From the NCBI GenBank assembly GCA_016342745.1, contig JAEINT010000003.1, positions 267,300 to 331,299 on the forward strand: DNA of 64,000 nt. Reading direction: 5' to 3'. Each line of letters opens with the position of its first letter. The first letter of the stretch is position 1. This DNA comes from Labilibaculum sp. (lineage in GTDB: Bacteria; Bacteroidota; Bacteroidia; Bacteroidales; Marinifilaceae). The notes below the pieces were generated by a model that was not told the origin of the DNA, ran no database searches, and worked only from the letters and a program-made list of their open reading frames with translations. The translations under genes and the position numbers were made by a program. Shown here one piece after another: positions 17,710 to 26,573 of this stretch.

Positions 17710-19341
17710 ATGAAAATCATAAGAATAATTTTCCTGTTAGCATTTGTGTTTATAGGGTCATTGTCACAAGTATTGGCATCTGAGAAGTCAGTAAAAGAAG
17801 ATTTTAATAAGCTTATAAATATTCAAAATCAGATAAAGAAAATTTATCCTCAGATATTAGATTGCACAGTTAGTATAGGTGCAGGTTGTTCAGGTGTAAT
17901 TGTTTCAGAAGATGGTTACATACTTACTGCTAGTCATGTGATTGAAATGTTTGAGAATACAAAAGGAAAAATAACGGTTAAGCTTAAAGATGGAATTGAG
18001 CGGGATGTTGAACGATTCGGCAGAAATATGGCAGGTGATTTTGCTCTTTTAAAATTAAAGGATGAGGGAAAGTGGCCATTTGCTAAAATAGGATCAAGCA
18101 GTGAATTAAATAGTAATGAACTTTGTTTGATGTTAGGTCATTCGACAGGTTATCAGGAGGGAAGACCAGCGGTTTTGCGTACGGGTTTTGTTAGAGGATT
18201 TACAAAAACTGGTTTCCTTAGAACAAGTTGTACAATGATGCCTGGAGATTTAGGAGGACCACTTTTTAATTTAGATGGTGAATTGATCGGTATCAACTCG
18301 TATTGTTGGGAAAAAGAATTTGAAAACTATTTTTCGCCTTCGGATAGAATATTAAAAAACTGGGATGCATTGCTTGATGGAGGTGTACATGAACCTAAAC
18401 ATCCAAATTATTATTCTAAAGAAATTGTAAAAGCAAACTTAGCAGACTCGCCGTATGTTCTTTCTAAAAGCTACGACAATTTATCTTTGGCGATAGAAGG
18501 TAATGGAAGTACAAAATCAAACAAGGTTTATCCCATTTATCTGCTGAATGACGATGATCAGCTGATTATACATGCAACGCAAATTACCAATGATGGTGTA
18601 TTGGTTTCAAAGTCGTCATTAATAAAGGAGAAGGCAGTAAGATGCAAACTAAAAGATGGGACTTTTGTTAGACTTGAAGTGATCGGAAGATCTGATGAGA
18701 ACGACTTGGTGTATTTGCATTCAAAAGAAATAGCTAATGAGAATCAATTGTTAATAAAGAATAAAATCGAAATAGGTGATTTTATTGGTTTACTAAATGT
18801 AAATAATGAGATTGATTTATCAGGTGTAATTGGTGTTGGCACAAGAAATATCCCTGTTCTTACAGCTGGAATGTTTGGAATGGAGATGGAAGGTTTAAAA
18901 GTGACCAAAGTATACGATAATAGCAACAGCTTTTTAGGTGGAATAAAAGATGGTGATGAGATAATTAGCATCAATTCAAAAGTGTTCAAGAATAAAGATG
19001 AGTATGATGTTTTTATGAAGAATACATGTCCAAATCAAATTGTCGATTTGCAAATAAAAAGAGGAGATAAGGAAGTTGAAACAGAGGTGAAATTAGGTCC
19101 ATTTCCTCCTAAGCAACACCCTGCCGATTTTGTTGAGTTAAGTGGAAAGAAGGAAGGTTTTGCGAATGCATTTACATTTGATATATCAATAAAACCTGTA
19201 GATTGCGGTGCTCCCTTACTTAATTTGGATGGGGAAGTTGTTGGTGTATCAATAGCGCGATCAACAAGAACTTGTTCTTACGCAATACCTATTGATGTTA
19301 TCCTAAACGAATACAATAAATTAAGTAAGAAGATGAACTAA
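17710..19341 (+). CDS. Exported trypsin-like/PDZ protein lacking the catalytic serine
   Basis: A 543-residue protein with a signal peptide (about 1-23). The first trypsin-like domain (about 35-190) has GCSGVIVSEDGYILTASHV with His76 and GDFALLKL with Asp110, as in HtrA-type proteases, but the GDSGGP motif reads GDLGGP: Leu181 (codon TTA) replaces the serine. A second, more degenerate trypsin-like unit follows (about 240-390; GVLVSKSSLI lacks the His, ENDLVYLHS matches the Asp strand). A PDZ domain comes next (about 395-470, SFLGGIKDGDEIISIN), then the remaining strands with VDCGAPLLNLDGEVVGV, where Cys499 sits at the serine position. It is probably a non-proteolytic binding or scaffold protein, or it uses an altered mechanism. 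It lies in locus B between a thioredoxin gene and a POT-like transporter, each with its own terminator. Confidence 0.85.
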   Translation: MKIIRIIFLLAFVFIGSLSQVLASEKSVKEDFNKLINIQNQIKKIYPQILDCTVSIGAGCSGVIVSEDGYILTASHVIEMFENTKGKITVKLKDGIERDVERFGRNMAGDFALLKLKDEGKWPFAKIGSSSELNSNELCLMLGHSTGYQEGRPAVLRTGFVRGFTKTGFLRTSCTMMPGDLGGPLFNLDGELIGINSYCWEKEFENYFSPSDRILKNWDALLDGGVHEPKHPNYYSKEIVKANLADSPYVLSKSYDNLSLAIEGNGSTKSNKVYPIYLLNDDDQLIIHATQITNDGVLVSKSSLIKEKAVRCKLKDGTFVRLEVIGRSDENDLVYLHSKEIANENQLLIKNKIEIGDFIGLLNVNNEIDLSGVIGVGTRNIPVLTAGMFGMEMEGLKVTKVYDNSNSFLGGIKDGDEIISINSKVFKNKDEYDVFMKNTCPNQIVDLQIKRGDKEVETEVKLGPFPPKQHPADFVELSGKKEGFANAFTFDISIKPVDCGAPLLNLDGEVVGVSIARSTRTCSYAIPIDVILNEYNKLSKKMN

Positions 19342-19370
19342 TATTGTTGATTTTCTAGCTAAGCATATAT

Positions 19371-19402
19371 AAGAGCAGCCATATTCGTGACTGCTCTTTT
19401 TT
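19371..19402 (+). terminator. Intrinsic terminator after the trypsin/PDZ-like gene
   Basis: An 8-bp stem (AAGAGCAG/CTGCTCTT) with a 12-nt loop is followed by a T run. It lies 29 bp after the stop codon. Confidence 0.85.
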
Positions 19403-19533
19403 ATGCTTCGTTATATTGGCTCAATAATTGTTAAAATGAAAGTCGGGATTACCCTACTTGCTAAATCCATAAAGGAAGCCTATTTTTACGAGCTTAGAAT
19501 TGGACACTATACCTTAAAATAAAACCAGAAAGA

Positions 19534-20934
19534 ATGAGTATTGAGAAAGAGGAAACGATAAAAGAGCGCTTTTCCAGAGCCTTTTGGGTAGCCAACTCGG
19601 TTGAGTTGTTGGAAAGAGCTGCTTATTATGGAGTATTTATTGTAATCACAATTTACCTATCCAGAATATTAGGATTTACCGATGTAGAAGCTGCTATTAT
19701 TTCAGGTTTATTTTCGGGAGGATTGTATTTGTTGCCAACTTTTAGTGGTGCTTTGGCTGATAAAATGGGTTTTAAGAATGCACTTTTACTCGCATTTGCA
19801 CTCTTAACCATAGGATACGCTGGACTGGCTGTTTTTCCAACCATGTTGGAGTCTGCAGGACTTGTTGAATATACCGAAATAACAGTTTTTACAGGTTTAG
19901 AAAGCAGTTCTCATAAATGGTTTATTGTTCCAATAATCGTTATAATAATGATTGGTGGATCATTCATTAAATCGGTAATTACAGGAACAGTTGCTAAAGA
20001 AACTACAGTAGCCAATCGTGCACGAGGATTTTCTATTTTTTACACCATGGTAAATATTGGTTCTTTTTCAGGAAAAACCATTGTTAAGCCATTGCGTGAG
20101 GCTTTAGGAAATGAAGGTTTAGTTACCTTAAATTACTTTTCTGCAGGGGCAACATTACTAGGTTTAATAGCTGTTTATTTTTTCTTTAAAACGACTCGTA
20201 CCGAGGGAGAAGGAAAGAGTATGTCGGAAATTTGGGATGCTTTGTTAAAAGTATTGGCCAATGGAAGATTGGTTGCTTTAATCCTTATTGTAACAGGTTT
20301 CTGGATGGTTCAACATCAATTGTATGCAACCATGCCTAAGTATGTATTGCGTATGGCAGGCGAAGGAGCATCACCATCTTGGTATGCCAATGTAAACCCA
20401 TTAATTGTATTCCTTTTTGTAGGAGTAATTACGCAGTTAATGAGAAAGAAAACAGCTCTGTTTTCGATGACTGTAGGTATGTTTATTATGCCAGTATCGG
20501 CTTTGTGTATGGCTGCAGGAAATTTATTGGCAGTAGATTCTATCGATTTAGGCTTGTTTAGTCTGCATCCAGTTGCTTTCATGATGGTTATTGGTATCGT
20601 GTTTCAGGGATTTGCAGAATCTTTTATCTCACCACGATTTTTGGAATACTTTTCGCTTCAGGCTCCTAAAGGAGAAGAAGGTTTGTATTTAGGTTTTAGC
20701 CATTTGCATTCATTTGTTTCATCAATTGTAGGTTTCGGATTGTCTGGATTTTTATTGCAGAAATATTGCCCAGATCCAAAACTATTTGCAAATCATGCAG
20801 AATGGGAAGTGGCTTCGGCAAATGCTCATTACATTTGGTATTACTTTGTGGCTATTGCCGCAACATCAGCAATCGCATTGATTGTTTACGGTCGTATTAC
20901 CAAGAAATTAGATGCACAAAAGGAGCTAGCTTAA
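19534..20934 (+). CDS. MFS transporter of the POT/PTR (proton-coupled oligopeptide) type
   Basis: A 466-residue integral membrane protein with about 12-14 hydrophobic helices. The first helix carries the POT hallmark ExxER (ELLERAAYYGV; Glu24, Glu27, Arg28), the loop after helix 2 has GALADKMGFKNAL (MFS motif A) and helix 5 has FYTMVNIGSFSG, matching the FYxxINxG POT signature. Members import di- and tripeptides, and some take nitrate or drugs, with protons. It follows the SusCD/thioredoxin/protease-like locus, which fits a peptide-utilisation theme, although it has its own terminator and no clear shared transcript. The N-terminal region of POT proteins (helices 1-6) is well conserved here; the exact substrate is inference. 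Confidence 0.82.
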   Translation: MSIEKEETIKERFSRAFWVANSVELLERAAYYGVFIVITIYLSRILGFTDVEAAIISGLFSGGLYLLPTFSGALADKMGFKNALLLAFALLTIGYAGLAVFPTMLESAGLVEYTEITVFTGLESSSHKWFIVPIIVIIMIGGSFIKSVITGTVAKETTVANRARGFSIFYTMVNIGSFSGKTIVKPLREALGNEGLVTLNYFSAGATLLGLIAVYFFFKTTRTEGEGKSMSEIWDALLKVLANGRLVALILIVTGFWMVQHQLYATMPKYVLRMAGEGASPSWYANVNPLIVFLFVGVITQLMRKKTALFSMTVGMFIMPVSALCMAAGNLLAVDSIDLGLFSLHPVAFMMVIGIVFQGFAESFISPRFLEYFSLQAPKGEEGLYLGFSHLHSFVSSIVGFGLSGFLLQKYCPDPKLFANHAEWEVASANAHYIWYYFVAIAATSAIALIVYGRITKKLDAQKELA

Positions 20935-20957
20935 GAAATAGCTTCTATACGTATATT

Positions 20958-20991
20958 AAAAGGATATTCTCTTGAGAATATCCTTTTTTTT
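20958..20991. terminator. Bidirectional terminator between convergent genes
   Basis: A 14-bp perfect inverted repeat (AAAAGGATATTCTC/GAGAATATCCTTTT) is flanked by A's and eight T. It serves the POT gene on the plus strand and the FUSC gene on the minus strand. Confidence 0.9.
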
Positions 20992-21000
20992 ATGCTTGAA

Positions 21001-23145
21001 TTAGGCTTCACTTAATCGGCAAGCTTCTTCTAATAGCTGTTCGCTTACCTCAGCAATATTGTAAAGCAATACCAATTTTAAGCGTTCGTTTCCTTTCTCC
21101 ATTTCACTAAGCTGATACCCTAATTCTTCAATAAATGTTTTAATTCCAGCGGAAGAAGAACAAGCCGTTTTGTTTTTAATGGCATCAATTGCATTGGCTA
21201 GTTCCGCTTCAATATTGCTATACATTTGCCATTGTTTTTCATCTACATAGTTTTTTGTGTTGCGATGAGCTCCCAATGCCGATAGGTAGGAAAGCAAAGC
21301 ATGATTAAGGTAGGTAAGTGCAAAGGCATGTTTTTGAAATTTCTGCTGGCGCTTTGGCTCTAGCTTCATACCTTGCCAAGACAAAGCAAGAGCACTATCT
21401 GCCTGATGAGCACGATATCTGGAAATACGATAATCCAAATCATCTTCTTTTGCGTCTTTGTATTCTGCTAATATCGATTTAAAATAATTGCTGTTTTGTT
21501 GCAGGGCGTTGGCAAGTAGTTTTGGAAGTTTTTTGTATTGCCAATCGGGCCAAAGAAAACGAACTACAGCAATCGCCAAAATAGCACCAATTAGCGTATC
21601 TACAATTCGCGGCCCCATAACAGCAACACCTTTGCCAGCAAGTAAGTTGAAAGCAGCAATTACGAATATGGTAACAAATATTACTGATATGGAATAGTTC
21701 TTTCGCAACCAGGCAAAAAAGGCATAAGCAGCACCAAGAAGTAAAGCAATTTGTCCCTCTTTTGTTGGTAGTAATTGTACAATTGCAACGCCAATTACCA
21801 CACCTGATAAGGTTCCTAAAATTCTTTGGAAAAGTCTTCTTCTTGTTTCGCTATAGCTTGGCTGGCAAACAAATAAACTGGTTAGTAAGATCCATTCTCC
21901 TTTTTCTAAATTGAATTGATTGATAAGAATATAACCCAATAAAAAGCAGGAGCTCAATCGAATTGCATAACGCAAACGAGGATGATTCCAGTTTAATTGT
22001 TCTTTAAAACGTTGCCATAAGGAGCGAGAATCACGATCTACTCTTGGTAGAATTCCAGAATCGACATTAAAGTTCATATTCTGTAGCGAAAGATGCGATT
22101 GTGTAAGATTTTGCAGTAGAAGTGAAAGACTGCTGTATTTTCCACTTGCATTTTGCTTTTTCACCTTTGCTTTTAGCGCCGATACGGTCCATTTTAAAGA
22201 TATTGGGTGGTGATAAACCGTTCCCATGATCAGACTTTTCGAAACTTCGTGACAAGCTATGGAAAGCTGAAGCAGCAATTGACCTAAGCCTTCTAAAATT
22301 TCGTGGTTTTCAGGATTATCACTCAATAAATCGTAACGATCGTGGCTCGAAGCAGCTCTTTCGTGAAGACTTTGCAACAAAAGGAATTTATGTAAATAGG
22401 GACGCAATGCTTCATGATTTTTCATTGCATCTTCGTAACTGTTTAATACATTTTTACATCCTCCAAGCGAATTGACCAATTTACTATTTAAGGTTGCCAA
22501 GCGATTTCTGAGTTTATCTTGAACTTTAGCATCGCTAGGAAAAAGGCGTGATTTTTCTTTCATGTAGACAGAAAGATCTTCGAAGCCTTGAGATAATTGT
22601 TCTTCCAATAACCTTGAAGGATGAAAAGTTAAAAGAAGAAGCGAAATAATACCATAACATAATGCACCAGCAGGAAGCAATAGCGGTTGCCAGTACCAAT
22701 TGGGTGATAGATCTGCGCCAAGCATGGTATAAATGGCAACAAGTAAAGCGCCAAAGGTTACGCCTCGATAGCGTTCTCCCAATCCACCTAAAATAATAAA
22801 GGTGATGGTTGATCCAACCAAACCAATGCCAAATAGAATAGGGAAAGGCCTTAAGAGTTCCACTGAAACACTCGAAATAGCAAAGCTAATAATGGTAAGA
22901 ATTAGTGCTTTTATACGTCCTTTTGGATGATCATCTGTTTCGGAAAGCGCACCAGCTAAGGCACCCAAAGCCAAAGTGACGCCAATAAAAGAAGCGTCAA
23001 AAATCAGGAAGGGGATTAACAAAAGTCCCATGGAGATAGTTGCTTTAAGTGCAAATAATCGATTTGGATAGCGCCAAAAAGTGCTAATCCAGAATTCGAA
23101 CCATGCTTGTCCCTGAAATCTTTTCCCTTGTGTCTTTATTTTCAT
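21001..23145 (-). CDS. FUSC-family (YccS/YhfK-like) inner-membrane protein
   Basis: A 714-residue protein with two hydrophobic blocks, each of about 5-6 helices (about 35-165 and about 395-515), separated by a long soluble helical region, and a C-terminal soluble tail. This is the architecture of the FUSC/YccS family (aromatic acid exporter-like). The second block has LRYAIRLSSCFLLGYI and FVCQPSYSETRRRLFQRILGTLSGVVIGV, the conserved FUSC segment (QPSYSxTRRRxxQRxxGTxxG). Members are thought to export small organic or aromatic compounds. It is a single gene, convergent with the POT transporter, with which it shares a bidirectional terminator. A TATCTTTG promoter element lies just upstream. The transported compound is unknown. 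Confidence 0.88.
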   Translation of the reverse strand: MKIKTQGKRFQGQAWFEFWISTFWRYPNRLFALKATISMGLLLIPFLIFDASFIGVTLALGALAGALSETDDHPKGRIKALILTIISFAISSVSVELLRPFPILFGIGLVGSTITFIILGGLGERYRGVTFGALLVAIYTMLGADLSPNWYWQPLLLPAGALCYGIISLLLLTFHPSRLLEEQLSQGFEDLSVYMKEKSRLFPSDAKVQDKLRNRLATLNSKLVNSLGGCKNVLNSYEDAMKNHEALRPYLHKFLLLQSLHERAASSHDRYDLLSDNPENHEILEGLGQLLLQLSIACHEVSKSLIMGTVYHHPISLKWTVSALKAKVKKQNASGKYSSLSLLLQNLTQSHLSLQNMNFNVDSGILPRVDRDSRSLWQRFKEQLNWNHPRLRYAIRLSSCFLLGYILINQFNLEKGEWILLTSLFVCQPSYSETRRRLFQRILGTLSGVVIGVAIVQLLPTKEGQIALLLGAAYAFFAWLRKNYSISVIFVTIFVIAAFNLLAGKGVAVMGPRIVDTLIGAILAIAVVRFLWPDWQYKKLPKLLANALQQNSNYFKSILAEYKDAKEDDLDYRISRYRAHQADSALALSWQGMKLEPKRQQKFQKHAFALTYLNHALLSYLSALGAHRNTKNYVDEKQWQMYSNIEAELANAIDAIKNKTACSSSAGIKTFIEELGYQLSEMEKGNERLKLVLLYNIAEVSEQLLEEACRLSEA

Positions 23146-23165
23146 GTATGAGATGCTTTAATGCG

Positions 23166-23173
23166 CAAAGATA
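23166..23173 (-). promoter_or_regulatory. Bacteroidota -7 promoter element of the FUSC gene
   Basis: The minus strand reads TATCTTTG followed by CGC, a perfect TAnnTTTG match. It would start transcription near 23160, about 15 nt before the ATG at 23145. The -33 TTTG is not obvious. Confidence 0.45.
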
Positions 23174-23446
23174 ACAGAAGCAAAGAAGTAAAATGCCCGA
23201 TGATATTAAATTTCTATTCCGATTAAATTGAATGCCTTTTTTTTACTTGCTTCAAGTGTTTGAAAGACTGCGATTTTAAGCTGTTTGTAGAGTGTGTAGA
23301 CAATTTTAAAAGGTGTTTTTATAAAACTTTGTTTGTTGTAGTTCGTAAATGTTTTTTTAATTCTCATTACTGCAGTTCGTAATGAAATATGAATGCCTAG
23401 AATGTTTTCATGTTAAGACTATTTTTAACGCCCTCTAAATTTGAGT
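23174..23446. other. Intergenic region between divergent genes
   Basis: About 270 bp of AT-rich sequence lie between the FUSC promoter element and the small ORF on the plus strand. No RNA gene, hairpin or further ORF is visible. Confidence 0.5.
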
Positions 23447-23872
23447 ATGAAGAAGAAAACAGCATATGCGATTTTCCCAGATAAATCTCTGATTGTTGAA
23501 TGTTATTGTGGTGAGTTCTCAATTGAAGAACTAATTGAAGCGAAAAATAATATTGCTTGCGATGAAAACTACAGTGCAGATTTCAATGTATTACATGATA
23601 TTAGAGATTCAAAATTTCTTTTTAGATTTAATGAAATTGATAAATATGTAGACTTTTTGTTTACGGATCGTAAATATATGGGTGAGCGAAAATCATTCGT
23701 TTTAACAACCTCACCATACCAAGTTATTATTGGTTTGGGATTTGATATGAAAAAAAGAAATCTTCCTATTAATGTTAAAGTTGCGAGCACCATCGAAACT
23801 GCGGTGCAATTTTTTGAACTTCCACAATCTGACAATGATTTTATAGAATCTTGGATTGAAAAAAATAGATAA
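23447..23872 (+). CDS. Small cytoplasmic protein, STAS/SpoIIAA-like in appearance
   Basis: A 141-residue protein without signal peptide or membrane helix. I start it at the ATG at 23447 rather than the TTG two codons upstream. The pattern of an N-terminal strand (AIFPDKSLIVECYCGEFS), a helix (IEELIEAKNNI), a central FNVLHDIRDSKF strand and a helix with FVLTTSP resembles SpoIIAA/STAS-like proteins common in Bacteroidota, where the D-R-D segment follows a strand. The match is weak, so the family is a suggestion. It is a single gene with its own terminator at 23914, and the neighbours give no functional hint. Confidence 0.75.
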   Translation: MKKKTAYAIFPDKSLIVECYCGEFSIEELIEAKNNIACDENYSADFNVLHDIRDSKFLFRFNEIDKYVDFLFTDRKYMGERKSFVLTTSPYQVIIGLGFDMKKRNLPINVKVASTIETAVQFFELPQSDNDFIESWIEKNR

Positions 23873-23913
23873 TAAAAACACGAATAGTTTATCGTATTAG
23901 AATATTAATAGGC

Positions 23914-23948
23914 AATGGAGCGATTCTTAAGAAGCTCCATTTTTTTTT
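23914..23948 (+). terminator. Intrinsic terminator after the STAS-like gene
   Basis: An 8-bp stem (AATGGAGC/GCTCCATT) whose loop contains the palindrome TTCTTAAGAA is followed by a run of about eight T. Confidence 0.88.
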
Positions 23949-24130
23949 ATGTGATTTTCTCTGAAACTTCTAATATCTACGTTTACCTCTAATACTATTT
24001 GCAATGCATTTTTGTCTTCCTTCCTTATCAAAACTTTTGTTGACTAATTATTGTTTTGTAGATTCACATACAATTAAACGGCATTGTGTTTATTAATAAT
24101 ATTACCGCATATTAGCCAAACTAATATAGA

Positions 24131-24709
24131 ATGAAAAAGAATATTATAATCTTGTTCCTTTTGAGCTTTCTTTTTTCTGGAAATATAAATGCTCAAACTT
24201 CAGATTCAACTAAAATCGTATCGATAATTGAAAACTTCTTTGAATGGTACGTTGAAGTAATCAAGGAAGAAGCCTATCCTGAATATTCGCCACAATTCGT
24301 TGAAGATGAAAATGGAAATACAACACTTGACTATTCTTTGTATATGAATAACCTGAAGAAATTGTCTTTTTCAAAAGAACTTATAGAACAAGAAAAGAAA
24401 GCTTATGAATCATGTATTGAAAATTTATTAGAAGTTAAATATACTATGTTTGATTCTGTCTTTGACGAACTAGATGATTATGAAACGGCACAATGCGATT
24501 TTTTTAATTCTTACCGTTGGATTGGAAGTATGGAGTTAATTGATGGGGTAAATGTCAAAGAGGTTATAACTGAATCAGAAAAGGGTGAAGTTAAACTTCA
24601 GTTTTATAATTATTATCCCAAAGACAGTGCTTTTTACTATTGGAATAGCAGTACATCTATTTTCCTTTTGAAGGAAAATAATGAATGGAAGATTAATAAA
24701 ATTGAATAA
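24131..24709 (+). CDS. Exported protein of unknown function (DUF3828-like)
   Basis: A 192-residue protein with a clear signal peptide (1-21, ending INAQ). The mature part begins with a helix (IVSIIENFFEWYVEVI), has acidic middle segments, and ends with strands (VKLQFYNYY, SIFLLKENNEWKINKIE), like an NTF2-type or DUF3828 fold in which a WKI strand closes the sheet. I do not see catalytic residues. It should be periplasmic. It stands alone between a terminated gene and the SMP-30-like gene; no promoter or terminator of its own is clear. The family assignment is tentative. Confidence 0.8.
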   Translation: MKKNIIILFLLSFLFSGNINAQTSDSTKIVSIIENFFEWYVEVIKEEAYPEYSPQFVEDENGNTTLDYSLYMNNLKKLSFSKELIEQEKKAYESCIENLLEVKYTMFDSVFDELDDYETAQCDFFNSYRWIGSMELIDGVNVKEVITESEKGEVKLQFYNYYPKDSAFYYWNSSTSIFLLKENNEWKINKIE

Positions 24710-24826
24710 AACGTGCGGTAATAAAAACTAAATTTCATGGGTGCTGATGAGTCGTTTAAAGCCTAGTTTTATCTAATAATAAAGTATCTTCCAGAAAGTG
24801 TTATCCAATTAGTAAAAATGAATTCT

Positions 24827-24834
24827 TATTTTTG
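24827..24834 (+). promoter_or_regulatory. Possible -7 promoter element before the SMP-30-like gene
   Basis: TATTTTTG matches TAnnTTTG exactly and would start transcription about 13 nt before the ATG at 24854. The expected TTTG about 19 nt upstream is poor (TTAT), so this is a moderate call. Confidence 0.35.
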
Positions 24835-24853
24835 AATATTTATAAATTCAGTT

Positions 24854-25750
24854 ATGAAATCGATTCACAAAATAATAATCGTATTGCCTTGCATTCTGTT
24901 ATTTTCATTTGCAAAATCAAATAAACAAGACAATATAATCGCCAAAAATGAAAAAGTTGAATTGGCTGGCAGTGGTTTTAAATTTACCGAAGGGCCAGCT
25001 GTAAATTCAAAGGGGCAAGTTTATTTTACAGATCAGCCCAATGATAAAATTCATATTTGGGATCAGAAAAAAGCTATTTCTCTTTATTTAGAAGGCACTA
25101 AAAGATCAAACGGAATGTACTTTAATGCAAAAGAACAATTGGTTGCATGTGCCGATGAAAACAACCAACTTGTCTATTTTGATGAAGACAAAAAATCTCA
25201 TGTAATTATTGAAAATTTTGAAGGCAAGCATCTGAATGCTCCCAATGATTTATGGATTAATCCAAATGGAGGTATTTACTTTACAGATCCGTATTATCAT
25301 CGAAAATGGTGGGATGAAAATCACAAGGAGATTCAAGATACGGCTGGAGTCTATTATTTAAATTCAAACGCAAAATTAACTAGAGTTATTAATGACTTTA
25401 AAAAGCCCAACGGAATTATTGGAACTTCGGACGGAAAAGCACTTTACGTTGCCGATATTAAAGACAATAAAATATGGAAATATAAGATTGAAGCAGATGG
25501 TAATTTAAGTGATAAAACTTTTTTTGCTCCTCATGGTAGCGATGGAATGACGATTGATCACAGGGGAAATGTGTATTTAACTTCTGGTAAGATTTGGGTA
25601 TACAATCCTGAGGGGAAGCTTATAAAAGAAATTGAAACTCCCGAAAAACCAAGCAATCTATGTTTTGGAGGAAAGAAAAGAAACATTCTATTTATTACAG
25701 CACGTACTTCTGTATATACTCTAAAAATGAAGGTGAAAGGTGTTGATTAG
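24854..25750 (+). CDS. SMP-30/gluconolactonase-family protein (exported)
   Basis: A 298-residue protein with an N-terminal hydrophobic signal (about 1-20). The rest is a six-bladed beta-propeller of the SMP-30/gluconolaconase/LRE family. Recognisable parts are FTEGPAVNSKGQVYFTDQPNDKI (metal-site Glu and first blade), LNAPNDLWINPNGGIYFTDPYY (Asn and Asp of the site), FKKPNGIIGTSDGKALYVADI and SDGMTIDHRGNVYLTS (the DGMxxD metal ligand). Family members hydrolyse sugar lactones with a divalent metal. It lies 49 bp before the YoaP-like acetyltransferase gene on the same strand; co-transcription is possible but no functional link is evident. Confidence 0.92.
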   Translation: MKSIHKIIIVLPCILLFSFAKSNKQDNIIAKNEKVELAGSGFKFTEGPAVNSKGQVYFTDQPNDKIHIWDQKKAISLYLEGTKRSNGMYFNAKEQLVACADENNQLVYFDEDKKSHVIIENFEGKHLNAPNDLWINPNGGIYFTDPYYHRKWWDENHKEIQDTAGVYYLNSNAKLTRVINDFKKPNGIIGTSDGKALYVADIKDNKIWKYKIEADGNLSDKTFFAPHGSDGMTIDHRGNVYLTSGKIWVYNPEGKLIKEIETPEKPSNLCFGGKKRNILFITARTSVYTLKMKVKGVD

Positions 25751-25799
25751 GAAATGAAAAATCACTGAAATTTACCAAGTATAAACATTTATTAGCCCA

Positions 25800-26573
25800 A
25801 TGGAACAGTTCATCGACTTAAGCTCAGAAAATATAGCATCAGAACACATTTGTTGTGCAATATCTGATAAGAAATGTTCTGATAGTTATCAAGCTAAGAA
25901 AGATTGGTTGACGAAGGAGTTTAACAACGGATATGTCTTTAAGCGAATCAATGAAAGAGCAAAAGTATTTATTGAATATGGCCCTGCAGAAAATGCTTGG
26001 GTTCCCATTACAGCTCCAAACTATTTAAATATTAATTGCTTTTGGGTATCTGGCAAATACAAGAAGAATGGATACGGAAAAGAACTTCTGAAAATAGCTC
26101 TGGCAGATGCTAAAAATCAAGGGAGAGATGGTTTGGTAACCATAGTTGGGACGAAGAAATTTCATTTTATGAGTGACACAAAATGGTTTCTAAAACAAGG
26201 ATTTGAAGAAGTTGAAAAAATTTCAAGTGGATTTAGTTTATTGGTAAAGAAAATAAATCAGAATGCTGACTTACCTGTATTTAATACTTCTGTGAAAAGT
26301 GGAGAATGTCAAGAGAAAAATGGGATTGTAGTTTATTATTCTAATCGTTGTCCTTTTGCAGAATTTCACGCAAAAAACTCTCTAATTGAAACTGCTAAGA
26401 ACAGAAAAATTCCATTGCAAGTGATTAAATTAGAAACAATGGAACAAGCTCAATCTGCACCAAGTCCAGCTACTATTTTTAGTCTTTTCTATAATGGAAA
26501 ATTTATAACAACAGACATAAGTGTTTGTATGGATTCCAGATATGATAAAGTAATGAGCAAAATAATAAAGTGA
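25800..26573 (+). CDS. GNAT-family N-acetyltransferase with YoaP-type C-terminal domain
   Basis: A 257-residue cytoplasmic protein. The N-terminal half (about 1-155) is a GNAT fold: CFWVSGKYKKNGYGKELLKIAL holds the acetyl-CoA-binding R/Q-x-x-G-x-G/A-type loop (here KKNGYGKEL), followed by a helix and a MSDTKWFLKQGFEEVEK strand-helix. The C-terminal part (about 175-257) resembles the YoaP domain, with a thioredoxin-like start (VVYYSNRCPFAEFH) and ATIFSLFYNGKFI. Bacillus YoaP has the same two-domain order. The acceptor substrate is unknown. It starts 49 bp after the SMP-30-like gene, and no terminator is visible behind it. Confidence 0.87.
   Translation: MEQFIDLSSENIASEHICCAISDKKCSDSYQAKKDWLTKEFNNGYVFKRINERAKVFIEYGPAENAWVPITAPNYLNINCFWVSGKYKKNGYGKELLKIALADAKNQGRDGLVTIVGTKKFHFMSDTKWFLKQGFEEVEKISSGFSLLVKKINQNADLPVFNTSVKSGECQEKNGIVVYYSNRCPFAEFHAKNSLIETAKNRKIPLQVIKLETMEQAQSAPSPATIFSLFYNGKFITTDISVCMDSRYDKVMSKIIK

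Noticed and set aside
23436..23443. TAAATTTG, a perfect -7 element, just before the STAS-like gene
   Set aside because: It ends only 3 nt before the ATG at 23447, so a transcript would start inside the gene, and there is no -33 partner. It is probably chance in AT-rich DNA.
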